A stretch of DNA of 64,000 nucleotides from Phaseolus vulgaris (lineage: Eukaryota > Streptophyta > Magnoliopsida > Fabales > Fabaceae), in NCBI RefSeq assembly GCF_000499845.2, contig NC_023756.2, positions 3,901,306-3,965,305 on the forward strand, given 5' to 3'. How positions within the stretch are numbered: the first letter of the stretch is position 1; every line of letters begins with the position of its first letter. The position numbers and the translations under genes are program-made. Positions 46,790-58,030 of the stretch are shown one piece after another. The notes beneath the pieces were generated by a model, which saw nothing but the letters and a program-made list of their open reading frames with translations, ran no database searches and had not been told where the DNA came from.

Positions 46790-49700
46790 ATGGCAGAACC
46801 ATCCACCTCCGCCGCCTCCACCGCCTCCTCCACCACCACTACGACGGCGGTTATCAAAAGCTGGGCTGACGAAGCGGACGAAGAAACCGAATCCCCCGCC
46901 ACCATCGCCGCCGCCGAAACCTCTTCCGTCAACCTCGACGCGTTAAAAATCGAAGACAACGACGATAACCCTCCCAAACTCTTAGATGACCCCGACGATT
47001 CGAACATCCAAGCGGTGCGTTTCACTTGCAACAAAACACTTCTCTCTTTCTTGCTCTCTCTATTTACTATCGCTTAGGGTTTTGGATTGTGTTCAGGTTA
47101 CTTCTGGAGAAACGCCTTACACGTCGGCGTCGAAGTTCGAGGACCTGAACCTCTCGCCGGAGCTTCTGAAGGGGCTCTACGTGGAGATGAAGTTCGAGAA
47201 GCCGAGCAAGATCCAGGCGATAAGTTTGCCGATGATCCTGAGCCCGCCGCACCGGGACCTCATCGCGCAGGCGCACAACGGGTCTGGAAAGACTACGTGC
47301 TTCGTTCTTGGGATGCTCAGCCGCGTCGATCCCAAGGTGCAGGCGCCGCAGGCTCTCTGTGTCTGCCCCACCCGGGAGTTGGCTAATCAGAACACCGAGG
47401 TTCTCCGCAAGATGGGGAAGTACACTGGGATTGCGTCGGAGTGCGCGGTGCCAACGGATAACAATGCGCTCTCGATCGCGAAAAGGGCGCCGATTATGGC
47501 GCAGGTGGTGATTGGAACCCCTGGCACCATCAAGAAGTGGATGAGCTTCAAGAAACTTGGGGCCTCCAGGTTGAAGATTCTTGTTTTTGATGAGGCGGAT
47601 CAAATGCTTGCGGAGGTAATTCTATTGGGTTGCACACTTAGTGAACTTGTTATTACCGTGATTTATTCGAGGATTGGTTAGTTTAGACTGAAGAGAAATT
47701 AGTAGTAGTAGAAAACGACATATCTTGACTATTTGTTTGTTAGTTTAATTTTGATACACAGTTTTACCGTTAACTAGGTAGAAATCACTCTGGATATGAC
47801 TTTTAAAGTAATTGTTTGGTGAGTTAGTAATCTTACCATGCATAACTATTCATGATTGCATAACCCGTACATTATGAGTTCTATATTTACGCAGACTTTC
47901 TAGCACATACATCTTGGTAATTTCAAAAGCTGTTTAATAGCTGCTATAAGGATACCAATTTTGTTAATTGGTTGTAATGTTCTTCACATGGAAGCAGGTC
48001 CTTTGGGCTGGATTATGTGTAGGATTGCAGTTGACCAGGATCGTTGTATGATTGTGATTTTTCATGTACTGTTCATGGCCGTATCATTCTTCCTGAACTT
48101 GTTACTGCATTTTATTGGAGAATACCTAGTGACACTGCTAAAGCTAATGTTTGAAAATGGTTTACGTGTTGTAGTTGTATTGCATGGCAGATTGTCAGTT
48201 TGTGATGGATATAGAGGAATAGAGAACTAGTAGTAGTGAATCGTTTGTTTTGACGATTTATTCATTTCTAGTTTATAAATATGCATGCCAGACATTGAGC
48301 ATGGCACAGTTTTAGGTTCAGGGAATGCTTGTCTTGTCACATGCATGGTAGTAAGTATTGTGCGATTCACGATACGAATCGCACGAAACAATACGGTTCA
48401 GGCCTCGTACGATACGAATCGTACAAAGAATCGTTTTCGCTCCCGTATCGCAATTGTATCGTGCGAATCGGAAGACGAATCGGAGAATCGTATCGTATAA
48501 TAAATTGGAATTTGAAAACCCTAATTTTAAAATTTTACCTCGCGAACCTTTTCTCCTCTCTCCTCCGACAGCAACGACCATCACAGCAACGACCATCAGA
48601 CTCGTGACAGTAGGAGGTGCGGCGCCAGACAACAATAGCAACAACTTTGTGGAATTGTGCAATTGCTGAGGCGCACTGCTGGACGAAGGCGCTCGACTAG
48701 ATGCGCGGTGGTTGCTGGAGGTGCGTGACTGTAAGCACGGTGAAGAGAGTAGAAAACAGAGAGTGAAGCAGAAAACAGAGAGTGAAGCAGAAAACAGGGA
48801 GTGATTAACTGCCGTCTTGGGATTTTTTCTATTATATTGGATTTTTAAAAATAAGGAAAACAAAAAGAAAGGCAGATGTTACATAAGTGTACATGATTGT
48901 TTTGATGTTGAAGAGAGAGCTCTGAGTAAAAAAAGAAGAGAGGTAATTATTTTTATTTAGAACTTCTTCAACTTACAACTGGAAACTTTAACAAACTAAA
49001 CTAATTAAATTTATTTGTTTTTCTTTTGCTAATATAGGTTCTAGAAATTTAAATACCAAGATCAATAAAAATGAAAAATTCATAGAAGATGAGGAAGACA
49101 TTGAAGAAGAACTTTTTATAGAAGATGAAGATGACTTGAGTGATGTAGATGTTGGAGAAGAAGATGATGAAATATGAATGACTATGATAATTGCACCTTT
49201 GCATGTTTACATATTTTATATTAATTATATGTTATGTTACAATTTTAATGTTTATGAATCTTATGATTCACGATACGAAACGATTCACGATTCAGAAAAT
49301 CAGCTCTCTGATACACTACTTGTATCTCGATTCAACTACCATGGTCACATGTTCATTTGTCTTGTTTTTTAATTGAATTTTGCTGGTAAATATGCTGTGT
49401 CTTGATTGTTATGAACTGTAATGTGCAGGATGGTTTTAAAGATGATTCCCTGAGGATAATGAAGGAAATAGAAAGAGTCAATTCTAATTGTCAGGTTCGT
49501 TGAATTCTAGTGAAATATATCTTGTTCAGTCAAACAACATCACATGGATTTAAAGATTAAATATTCTTTTGGTTGATATGAATGGATTGATACTAGTAAA
49601 TTTGAATTTGTACGGGGTTTAAATTTTCATAGTTACGCATACTTTTGGTGCCACATAACTATTTTATCTGCATTTGAATAAACCTTTCTGCAGTGAGTTT

Positions 49701-51767
49701 CTTTTTATGTAGAAAATTTTGATTGGTCTTGATGTGCTTCCAGGTTCTTCTGTTTTCTGCTACATTTAATGACACCGTCAAGAATTTCGTTTCAAGGACA
49801 GTCAAAGCAGATCATAATAAACTTTTTGTAAAGAAAGAAGAACTATCTTTAGATGCAGTAAAGCAATATAAAGTCTATTGTTCTGATGAACTTGCTAAGA
49901 TTGAAGTGATAAAAGATTACATATTTGAAATAGGAGAGAATGTGGGGCAAACCATTATATTTGTGCGTACAAGAAATAGTGCACAAATGTTGCATAAATC
50001 GCTTGTTGACTTGGGCTATGAGGTTACATCTATTCAAGGTGCTCTTGGTTATGAAGAGAGAGAGAAAATTGTTAAAGAGTTCAGAGATGGTTTGACTCAA
50101 GTTCTTATTTCAACTGATCTTCTTGCTCGTGGCTTTGATCAGCAACAGGTACTGTGTTGGTTCTCTCTCCCACCCTTCTCTTTTTGTGTGTTTGCTTTAA
50201 AATGTGGTTACATTCTAAAAAATTATGTTTATTCAGGTTAATTTGGTCATCAATTATGATCTTCCAATGAAACACACTGCCAGCTATACCCGTGAACCCG
50301 AGCCTGATTGTGAAGTGTATTTGCATAGGGTTGGCAGAGCTGGGCGTTTTGGGCGCAAGGGTAATTTCCAGATTTCTCTGCTTACTGTTATGTAGTTATA
50401 AGAAATTGTTAAAGTTGTATTAAGCTAGGAAGCACTGACACTTTTTGGACAACACTTGTCAGACACACTTCTATCAGATGTCCTACACTCTTCAACTGTG
50501 TGTCACAATTTTTTCTGGCTGACACCTCTTTGCATGGTTTGAGCGTGTAAAGAAAGTGAACCAACATCTATTATTGCCTAAACACTTTTTAGACGCCCTT
50601 TATTAAAAATAGTAAAAAGAAATTAAAAGAAGGCAAACTATATTAGACATAATGCATGACTCATTTTTTTTTTATAAATAGGACTTAACCAGTTACTTTA
50701 ACTATTAAGATACATGTTTGTTATTTAGAATTCTATTGTGAAAGATGTTATTACAAGGAAACTGTAACAAATTTGTTTTTATATCATGAAGTATATCAAT
50801 CTTAATCTTCAATTGAGATTTTGGTCACGATGTTTATGTATGTGTGTGAGCAGTGATACCATCTCCCATACTTTGGACATTAGCTGTGTTAGTGGTGTCA
50901 GTGTCGGAGTCAGCGTTTCATAGATATTGAGTCTCCTGTTACCTTTTTTTTTGTGCTAGTATAGCTCAACTGAGTTTCTGCATGTTTAGAGATGGGGTTA
51001 CGATATCGTTAAAAATCACTGCTATATTTAGCAATGCTTTCCATTATATTACATGGGTAAACTTGAGCCCTAATTATTTGGGTCTTAATTCCTCAAAGGG
51101 ACAAATTTTTTTGCTACCTTTTTTCAATATATATTACTTTGACGGGGCTAGAAATATTTCTACCTAGTGGGCTGTTGAGAGGTGGATAGTGAAACACCTG
51201 AAAATCAGATGAAAATGGAGATTTTAAAAGTTGACTATTTATCTGGAGTTCTATAGACTTAATTACTTCTAAATTCATTTTCACTTTCCATCTACTGGAC
51301 AAAGCAAATACTTAGTTTGACTGATGGCCCTGCTCAGACTGGTGTTTAAGTTGTAATATGTATTTGTTTGGTCACAGTATCACTTCATGCAATTTGTTTT
51401 TTGCTTTACCCTTTTATTCCAAAGAAAGTGATTCATAATTTCATTCTTCATGAGTTATGAATAATATTTTAGGCGCTGGTATAAATGGTTTAAGTTATCT
51501 TTTTATTCTTTTGATCCTACAGGGGCTGTATTTAACTTGATATGTGATGAAAAGGATGAAAGGCTCATGTCCAAGATCGAGAATCATTTTGGCACTCGTG
51601 TAGCTGAGGTTTGCCAAATTTGATCTTTTGTCATCTGTTCTGAAGGAGTTGTGAAAATATCCATCTTAAATAACATTATTTTGTTAATGTGACTGGGGAT
51701 GCAGGTGCGAGCAAAAAGTGTTGAAGACTATAAAGGTGCTCTGAAGGAAGCCGGTTTACTGCAATGA
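46790..51767 (+). CDS. LOS4: DEAD-box RNA helicase, DBP5/DDX19 type
   Basis: Seven exons, 46790-47014, 47097-47615, 49429-49494, 49744-50148, 50237-50360, 51523-51608 and 51705-51767, give 495 residues, one short of the 496 I recall for Arabidopsis LOS4 (RH38). LOS4 acts at the nuclear pore, remodelling mRNPs during mRNA export, and affects cold and heat responses. Visible motifs: Q motif [15 protein letters not shown] (108-122), Walker A-like AHNGSGKT (134-141), PTRELA (166-171), DEAD at 240-243, SAT at 275-277, [10 protein letters not shown], the [10 protein letters not shown] block, and [11 protein letters not shown] (435-445). The [15 protein letters not shown] stretch and the acidic Ser/Thr-rich N-terminus fit the DBP5 branch rather than eIF4A. 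The first two exons are GC-rich. Intron 2 contains a 1000-bp hAT-type element and intron 5 a MITE-like element, both outside splice sites. Confidence 0.96.
48751..48805. repeat. 19-bp tandem repeat inside the hAT element
   Basis: Units AGAAAACAGAGAGTGAAGC start at 48751, 48770 and 48789. The third is slightly diverged and incomplete. Confidence 0.85.
49038..49177 (+). pseudogene. Residual last exon of a hAT transposase
   Basis: After an intron-like TTTGCTAATATAG acceptor, an open frame runs from 49038 to a TGA at 49175-49177. It encodes an acidic tail ([18 protein letters not shown], then [11 protein letters not shown]). Acidic C-termini of this kind follow the dimerisation domain in many plant hAT transposases, as I recall. 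The conserved hATC region upstream is deleted, so it cannot code for an active enzyme. Confidence 0.5.
50425..50923. mobile_element. MITE-like element (~0.5 kb) in LOS4 intron 5
   Basis: The left end, CTAGGAAGCACTGACAC, and the complement of the right end, CTATGAAACGCTGACTC, are imperfect inverted repeats. Inside the left end are TTGTCAGACAC and ATCAGATGTCC words, typical of a legume family with repeated GACAC motifs. Flanks GTATTAAG and ATATTGAG may be a decayed target duplication. There is no ORF. Confidence 0.6.
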
Positions 51768-54700
51768 AGTGAATGTGCACAAGTTGAAGGATGTTGATAA
51801 CTGTTGTGTTTCTCCTCAATGTGCCTCGATTCTGCTGGCCAAGGAATGCTTTGATTGTTCTACAGAGCACATTCGGATCATGATTAAGTTTTGAGGATGG
51901 AGAGTTCTTGTTCACTCTCTTTTTAATACTGCTCTTGTGTGTGTAATTTATATTTTTTTGTTGAGTCTAGTATTTCCATATAATGAGGTGTGTAAACTTA
52001 GATATCAAGACATTACAACATAAAAGAAGTCGTCGTCATCATCATCATTCACAATTATTGTTACAAAAATAATTTACCACTTTTTGTTTTAAAAGCCTGT
52101 CACACGTCAACTTCTTTTTTTACAAACGCCTTCAGTTTTGCCCTAAAGATCCTTACATTCTTTCTGTTCATAATCTGTTTGGTTACATAAATTCACATCT
52201 GTAACATGAAAAACTAAAGCTGATACAATAAGGGGTTTACCAAAAAAAAGTGGATAAATATAGAGTAATTTTATTGATTTATTATTAATAAATGTGAGAA
52301 GTTAATGAAATGTTTATAGTTGTTTTTGATGAGAATTGAATAAGAGTATTTTGAGCATATTTATTTAATTATTTTATAAACGTGAGTACTAGGTATGTTG
52401 GGTGGACTTAAGATAATGATTTGCGGGTAAATCAATAATCTGAATTGGATCATATTTGTTGTTATTGTGATAGAGTTCCCCTCTTTGGTTAATGTAACAA
52501 ATTATAGTATCTTTATCCACTGTGATATTCAACTCATCTAACCTTATATGTTTAATCATAGTGTTTATTATTTTTAATATTCATAACTCTTTTTTTGTCA
52601 CTTTTTTACATATAAGATATCTCAATAATTTATGATAACATATGATGTTTAGATGATGTTATCTTAATAGGGTAATACGTATCACTTTGTACTTTATTTG
52701 CTTCCTTCATAGACATGTAGTGTTTTACAGCAACATCTCAAATGTTTTTTTCAGTGTAATTCATCACATATCCTTCTTAGGCCCATTCTTAATTATACTT
52801 TTTAGTTTCTTTGGGTGTTAAAAAAGTATTTTTACATTAAAGAGAGGGAGAGAGTGTGACTATATTAGATGTGTCATTATCATGTACAAGAATATTAGGT
52901 TTCATCTTTTAATAATGTGAACAAATTCTTTATTTTAATCCACAAGATATTTAGAGAAAAATAAAAGTAAAAAGCTTAGTTGGTTTTATTAGTTTTTTTT
53001 TTAATTTATTATTGTATCGATAGGGACTGGACGGTTTCAGGAAGTACTAGTACCGATTGAAAAAACATATTAAGATATACAAAATAAGGTAAGATTAATT
53101 GTATAAAAAATTAGGTAATGTCAATATTAATACTCGTACACATGTTAACATCATCCAGTAGTCAAATCCATTAGCATAACCATGGAAGAATAAAAAGACC
53201 AAAAAGGAAAGACTGAGGTAATTCATTATAAATATCTGTGGAGAACAATGAAACTCAATGATCTAAATTTATAAAAAGACGAAAAAGAAAAAACTGAAGT
53301 AATTCATTATAAATATTTGTGGAAAACAATGAAACTCAATAATCTCAATTTATAAAAAGATGAAAAAGTGAAAACTGAAGTAATTCATTATAACTATTTG
53401 TAGAGAACAATGAAACTCAATGATCTCAATTTATAATTTGTGGTTTATGAAAATAAATGTTCTTATAATGTAAAATGTGTTGTGACTAAATGTATTGATT
53501 TCACTCTCATTATTACTGAGAGAAATCATCATTATCGAGATTTCTCAAACCTTAAATTATTAATGTATTGATTTCACTCTCATTAATCATCATTCATTGT
53601 TGTAGTAAATGTGTAAGAGAATTAAGTTAACATAAGGAAAAGAAAATATAGAAATCCCTCTTGCAAATTATTGCTCCTTCAAATGATTTATTGTGTTGGG
53701 TGGTAGATTTTTTTGAAACAGAAGAAAGAGGTTTTGGTGCATGAATGTGAAGGAGAACAAAAGTTTACTTAGTTTGTGGTTGATTGGCTATAAAGTATTG
53801 CCAAAAATGGATGCATTTTTGAAGCAAATGGGTTTGGAAAATTGAAATATTGATTAGATTGAAAGGTGCTTCCAACTCACGCGTGAAAAAAAAGGTTCAT
53901 GGTATTATGCTATATTACACATTTCCACTCAACACTTGCCTTCAATAGTGACATCAACATTCTCAAAAAAACCCTAAGATTTCAAATAATTCAAACATGG
54001 AATAACTCCTACACTTAATCTTAAGGACACTTTCCCTTAAGAGAAAGATCACTTAAAAAGATCCTAATAAATTTTAAAATATATATTTGCTTTATAAACT
54101 TTTTAATTTTTTTTAAAGTGGATTAAAATATCCCATTTACATTATAAACCAAATCTAGGTAACACAAATTTATTAGGTAATTTATCAAGTTAGAATTGGA
54201 TCAAATTATTTGTTTTTACAATTTTACATATAAATAGGAATGAAGGTAATATATAGTTTAAAAAAGTTCATTTATTGGCTAAAATCTAATGAACACAACA
54301 AACTTTGGTAGGTCTTCTTTATGTTTGAATTTGATGATTTTGTTTCCAAAACAAATTTGTTTGACTTGTGGTTCCTAAAATAATGATTTTTATTATTTTA
54401 ATTTAGTGTTTTGTATTTTCATTTTGTTTTCTCTTGTAATACGAGAATAACTTATTTTTAGTTCTTGTTAAATATTTTTCAAAAAAGAATAAATCAAAAT
54501 GAAGAAATTATTAGAGAGATTAAAACAAAAAAAGTATCGAAATTTATACAAAATTAAAATGAAAAACTAAATTTAGAGGAATAAAAGTCAAACAAAAGTT
54601 TTATTGTAAACAAAAGTCAAATAAAATATGGCTATGTAGAGAGCAATAACATAAATAATACTTTTCTAATTTCTTGTAAGACAATGGTATATTTTCTAAA

Positions 54701-55747
54701 ATCAACACATTTTTATAATTTAAGAAAAATCTTAATTAAATACTACTAGGTTTTGTTTTATAATCTTAGTTAAATACCATAAAAATTATTTATATCATTT
54801 ATAGCCAATAAAAAATAGGAAATTATAAAACTAATGAGACTAATTTCCATAAAAAAAAATCATATTATTTTTACTTACAAAAACACTGAAATTAGTATTT
54901 ATTTTTCTTATAAATCCAAAATTGTAAATTTGATTGAATCAAATAGAAAGAAAATAAAAAAAAAGGGTTGAGACAAGTGAGAAAGAAAGAAGAATAAAGA
55001 AATGGCAAGTTGATTTGATTTAGCTAAAAAACGAAAGCTTAAAGATAAAGCACCAAGTTGACACAAAATAACAATATCAATTTTGCAAATAAAATAGAAA
55101 AAAAAAATGAAAATGAAAGCCCAAGCAATAATAATGTGACACCTGGCAGACATGAAGTGTAGCTAAAGGAATAACCCTTTGTAGTCTTTGCTAAGGAAAA
55201 TAAAAGAAGATCTTATGAATAGATTTTAATAATATTTTTTTAAAATTAAACAATTCCAAAAATTATTTTCTATTTCTTTTAACTAAATTACTTTACTTTA
55301 TTTTATCATCCAACTACTTTTTTTTTTCTCTTTATTAAATATCATTAATAAACAAGGAAAATGTTTAACTTATTAACTGATTTTTCCTTTTTATTATTTT
55401 TTTTTTCATTTTTTCTATTTTTCCCTCCATCAAATTTAAGTATTGCTTGATTGCTGTGAAATAAATATAATTGATGAGAAATCAAGGAAAGTGAATGTGA
55501 GTGAGACATTAGAGGAAATAAAAAGAATATTTTTTTGAAAGTAAATTTTATATTGGTTGAAAGGGTATTTTATTTGATATGAAAAGTATATAAAAATGAG
55601 TTTTTTTTATTAAAAAATGTATTTTTTTGATAAACTTTGAAGAAAGTGTTTGAGACAAGTTGGTTGAATTTTGAATACCCTACAAAATCAGCCTTCCAAA
55701 TGCCACTTTAGAATTGTGGTGTGCCAGCTGGACCAAGATGACATCGT
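51768..55747. other. AT-rich intergenic region between LOS4 and the F-box gene
   Basis: The LOS4 3' UTR occupies the start (probably to about 52000). The remainder is AT-rich. It contains an 81-bp tandem array at 53.2-53.4 kb and a short duplication of ATGTATTGATTTCACTCTCATTA words at about 53490 and 53565. No gene is visible. The only longer ORF (54908-55153, minus) is Phe-rich low complexity. Confidence 0.55.
53191..53433. repeat. Three copies of an 81-bp tandem repeat
   Basis: The landmark TAATTCATTATAAATAT starts at 53219, 53300 and 53381 (period 81; the third copy has one change). Each is followed by GAnAACAATGAAACTCAAT and an ATCTCAATTTATAA-like block. Confidence 0.88.
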
Positions 55748-55759
55748 TGACACGTGTCA
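55748..55759. promoter_or_regulatory. Palindromic G-box/ABRE upstream of the EDL3-like gene
   Basis: TGACACGTGTCA is a perfect 12-bp palindrome around CACGTG, with the flanks favoured by ABF/ABI5-type bZIPs. Arabidopsis EDL3 is induced by ABA and osmotic stress, so an ABRE here is biologically sensible. Use of this site is inferred. Confidence 0.6.
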
Positions 55760-57198
55760 GAGTATGATTTGTCCTTGATAGAGTCCGTACTCACTCAGTT
55801 ACTCTATGCATGTCTTGAAATATATTACACTTTTTTTCCTCCTCTGATGTTCCTGTTTCTGTTTCTTTTTCTTCTTTCTTTTCCATCTTCTTTGGTTTTC
55901 TTCCTCGTACCTTCTCTCTATCTCTATGCATTTTTGCTGCTTCAACTTCACTGTCTTTTGCTCTGTGCTTTTTCTGGACCGAATTGCCCCTGCTCAGAGG
56001 TGAAAATTACAGATAATTTAATTGCCACTTTTGCAAACAAAAGTTGCTGCTTTTCTCCTTGTCTGTTTTTTATTTTACTGTTTCTCAGATACCCTTTTCT
56101 TTTTTCTTTCCCTCAAAGCAAACCATTGTTTGTTTTATGGCTAAAGCCGGTTCCATAAGCTAAGTTAAAATCTGAGTTTTTTTTTTATCTAATTTCAGGA
56201 TACCGATCCATTTTTCTCTTTTTTTTGTTAGTTTTGATTTTTTCTTGGTTTGATTGGAGGGTTTTCATAAATTTCTAGCTTTGAGTGGAGATTATGTGGA
56301 ATCTAGTGAAGGGTCATTCTGGAGTTTGGATTTGTCTATGTAGCAAGGATTAAGGAATATTTATGTTGAGCTTCGGTGCCATGTGAGATGTGTCATGTCT
56401 TTTAACTTTGTTCTGTGACGTGGCTGCTGTAGATTGGGTTACTGGTGTTGGGAAATGAAAAATGTGATTTACATGTACCTCTGAATGCTGAGCTTTATCT
56501 GATGCATTTAATTATCTTTTTTTATGTACGATGAGATAGTTTTGCACTGTTAGATGCTTGAATTTTGAAGTTATTTTAAGGCTGCTCTTGGTTGCAGTGC
56601 TGTTGCTTGAACTGAAATATCCCTCTCTCTATGGGATTTGTTTTCTGCATTTGAGTTTTGTTGTAAGCACCATTGGTTTATATTTTTTGCCTCTTTCTAT
56701 ATGTATATTGTTTCATCTCTTGTTCATTCCTCCTTCCATAGAATTTTGCACCCTTTGTTTGCTGTTTGAAGATATAGATCACTGATACTTCAATTTGCAC
56801 ACTGCGTTGTATCTGCTACAAGTATCATATCTATGCACTATGGATTGTAACCACTAGTAAGCTATTGAATAACAGTATACCCTTAAAGTTCAACACATAC
56901 CAGTGCATTGGGAGGGAGAAAAACATGTATTTTCTTGAAAAAACTTTTGAGTATGTTAGAAAGTAGTTTGATGAGGTCAATTCTAGTTATATGGTATGTG
57001 CTTTGGATGTTATTATTTACATATTTTAGTGTTGGTTTCATCACATTAGTTATCCTGATGTTTCTTAGAACTACACAATTTAAGAAATTTGGTCATTAGG
57101 ATTTGTCATCTGTATGAATCATTGAATATTCTTAAGTATATGATGGAAAAGGTAGTAACAAACTCATAGGTGTTCTGTGTGAACTTCAGGTGAAGAAA
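55760..57198 (+). other. 5' leader region of the EDL3-like gene, probably with an intron
   Basis: A strongly pyrimidine-rich block (about 55830-55950) follows the G-box and probably contains the first, non-coding exon. The start codon at 57199 lies 9 bp after an AG acceptor (57188-57189), so a leader intron of about 1.2 kb is likely. The donor could be near 55998 but is not certain. Short ORFs here are hydrophobic shadows. Confidence 0.5.
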
Positions 57199-57945
57199 AT
57201 GATTCTGACTAAGCAGTATCGATGTGTTCATTCAGCTAGCTGTCATTGCACCAAGGGACATTTAAGTGAAGATGTGATATTCTTGGTGTTTCAGCACTTG
57301 AATTGGAACCCCAATGTGATTGCTACTCTGTCGTGTGCATGCAAATGGTTTGATGATATCGCAAAGAGAGTTCTATGGAAAGAGTTTTGTAGAACAAGAG
57401 CTCCTAAGATGATGCTTGATCTGCAATCCAGTGGAAGTCACAGTGCAGATGGGAACTGGAGGGCTCTGGGGAAGCTTCTCATATTCTGTTCTGGTTGCAC
57501 ACAAGGTGGTTTGTACCATAATGTGCAGGTTCCTGGTCATTTTGTTAACAAGACTCGTTTTTCTAAAACACTAGGAAAGAGCTTTCTCATGCCACAGTGC
57601 CTAAATGATGTTCTGTATGTGTCTGAGCCTTGTGAGCATATTGACCAAGGTGAAGCTGGTGATTTAGGATTCTTCAGAGGAATTTTCAAGTCCTTTGCAT
57701 CATCAAACGTGAAGAGGATGATAGTTAACAGAGGTGCACAGCTCCATTCAACAGAGATTTGCCCCTATTGTAAGGCAAAGTTGTGGAGCATGCTGCAGGC
57801 CAATATGATTCCAGAAAGTGCCAAGTGCAGGTTGGGTTCCCATAAAGATTATATTGAGTATTATGTCTGCCTAAATGGTCACTTGCTTGGGGTCTGCACA
57901 TTGTTACCACTGTCTGATTCAGAGGATGTATCTGAAACTGAGTAA
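57199..57945 (+). CDS. EDL3: EID1-like F-box protein
   Basis: A single coding exon encodes 248 residues. The F-box lies at about 20-64 (GHLSEDVIFLVFQHLNWNPN, then CKWFDDIAKRVLWKEFC), which would bind SKP1 in an SCF ubiquitin ligase. The rest is the EID1-like C-terminal region with conserved cysteines: CSGCTQGGL (97-105), CPYCKAKLW (188-196) and YYVCLNGHLLGVC (221-233), ending in an acidic Ser-rich tail. EID1 acts in phytochrome A signalling; EDL3 is a positive regulator of ABA responses and affects flowering. The EDL3 assignment rests on overall pattern, and other EID1-like members remain possible. The start is the first ATG after a splice acceptor. Confidence 0.9.
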   Translation: MILTKQYRCVHSASCHCTKGHLSEDVIFLVFQHLNWNPNVIATLSCACKWFDDIAKRVLWKEFCRTRAPKMMLDLQSSGSHSADGNWRALGKLLIFCSGCTQGGLYHNVQVPGHFVNKTRFSKTLGKSFLMPQCLNDVLYVSEPCEHIDQGEAGDLGFFRGIFKSFASSNVKRMIVNRGAQLHSTEICPYCKAKLWSMLQANMIPESAKCRLGSHKDYIEYYVCLNGHLLGVCTLLPLSDSEDVSETE

Positions 57946-58024
57946 GCCATTAATGATTCTCAGGTATTTTCCTGTATCTGTGAAGTCCATAACTTCTTGT
58001 AAGATTTCATTTTCATCTTTTATG

Positions 58025-58030
58025 AATAAA
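58025..58030 (+). terminator. Possible polyadenylation signal of the EDL3-like gene
   Basis: AATAAA lies 80 bp after the stop. Similar signals further downstream could also be used. Confidence 0.35.

Larger units (their letters stand above)
48344..49343 (+). mobile_element. 1000-bp non-autonomous hAT-type transposon in LOS4 intron 2
   Basis: The element begins CATGGTAGTAAG and ends CAACTACCATG, a perfect 9-bp terminal inverted repeat (CATGGTAGT). It is flanked by a perfect 8-bp direct repeat GTCACATG (48336-48343 and 49344-49351), the target duplication size of the hAT superfamily. The first 150 bp hold many copies in both orientations of ACGATACGAATCG-like words, and the last 100 bp repeat GATTCACGATACGAA, so both ends have subterminal motif clusters. 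The interior retains a GC-rich leader-like region, a 19-bp tandem repeat, and what looks like the last exon of a transposase. The catalytic part is missing. Confidence 0.88.

Noticed and set aside
47067..47603. 178-aa minus-strand ORF, plus 99-aa and 67-aa plus-strand frames
   Set aside because: They are shadows of LOS4 exon 2, which carries the helicase motifs in its own frame.
55754..56158. 134-aa ORF upstream of the EDL3-like gene
   Set aside because: It is translation of a CT-rich leader; hydrophobic low complexity, with no homology recognised.
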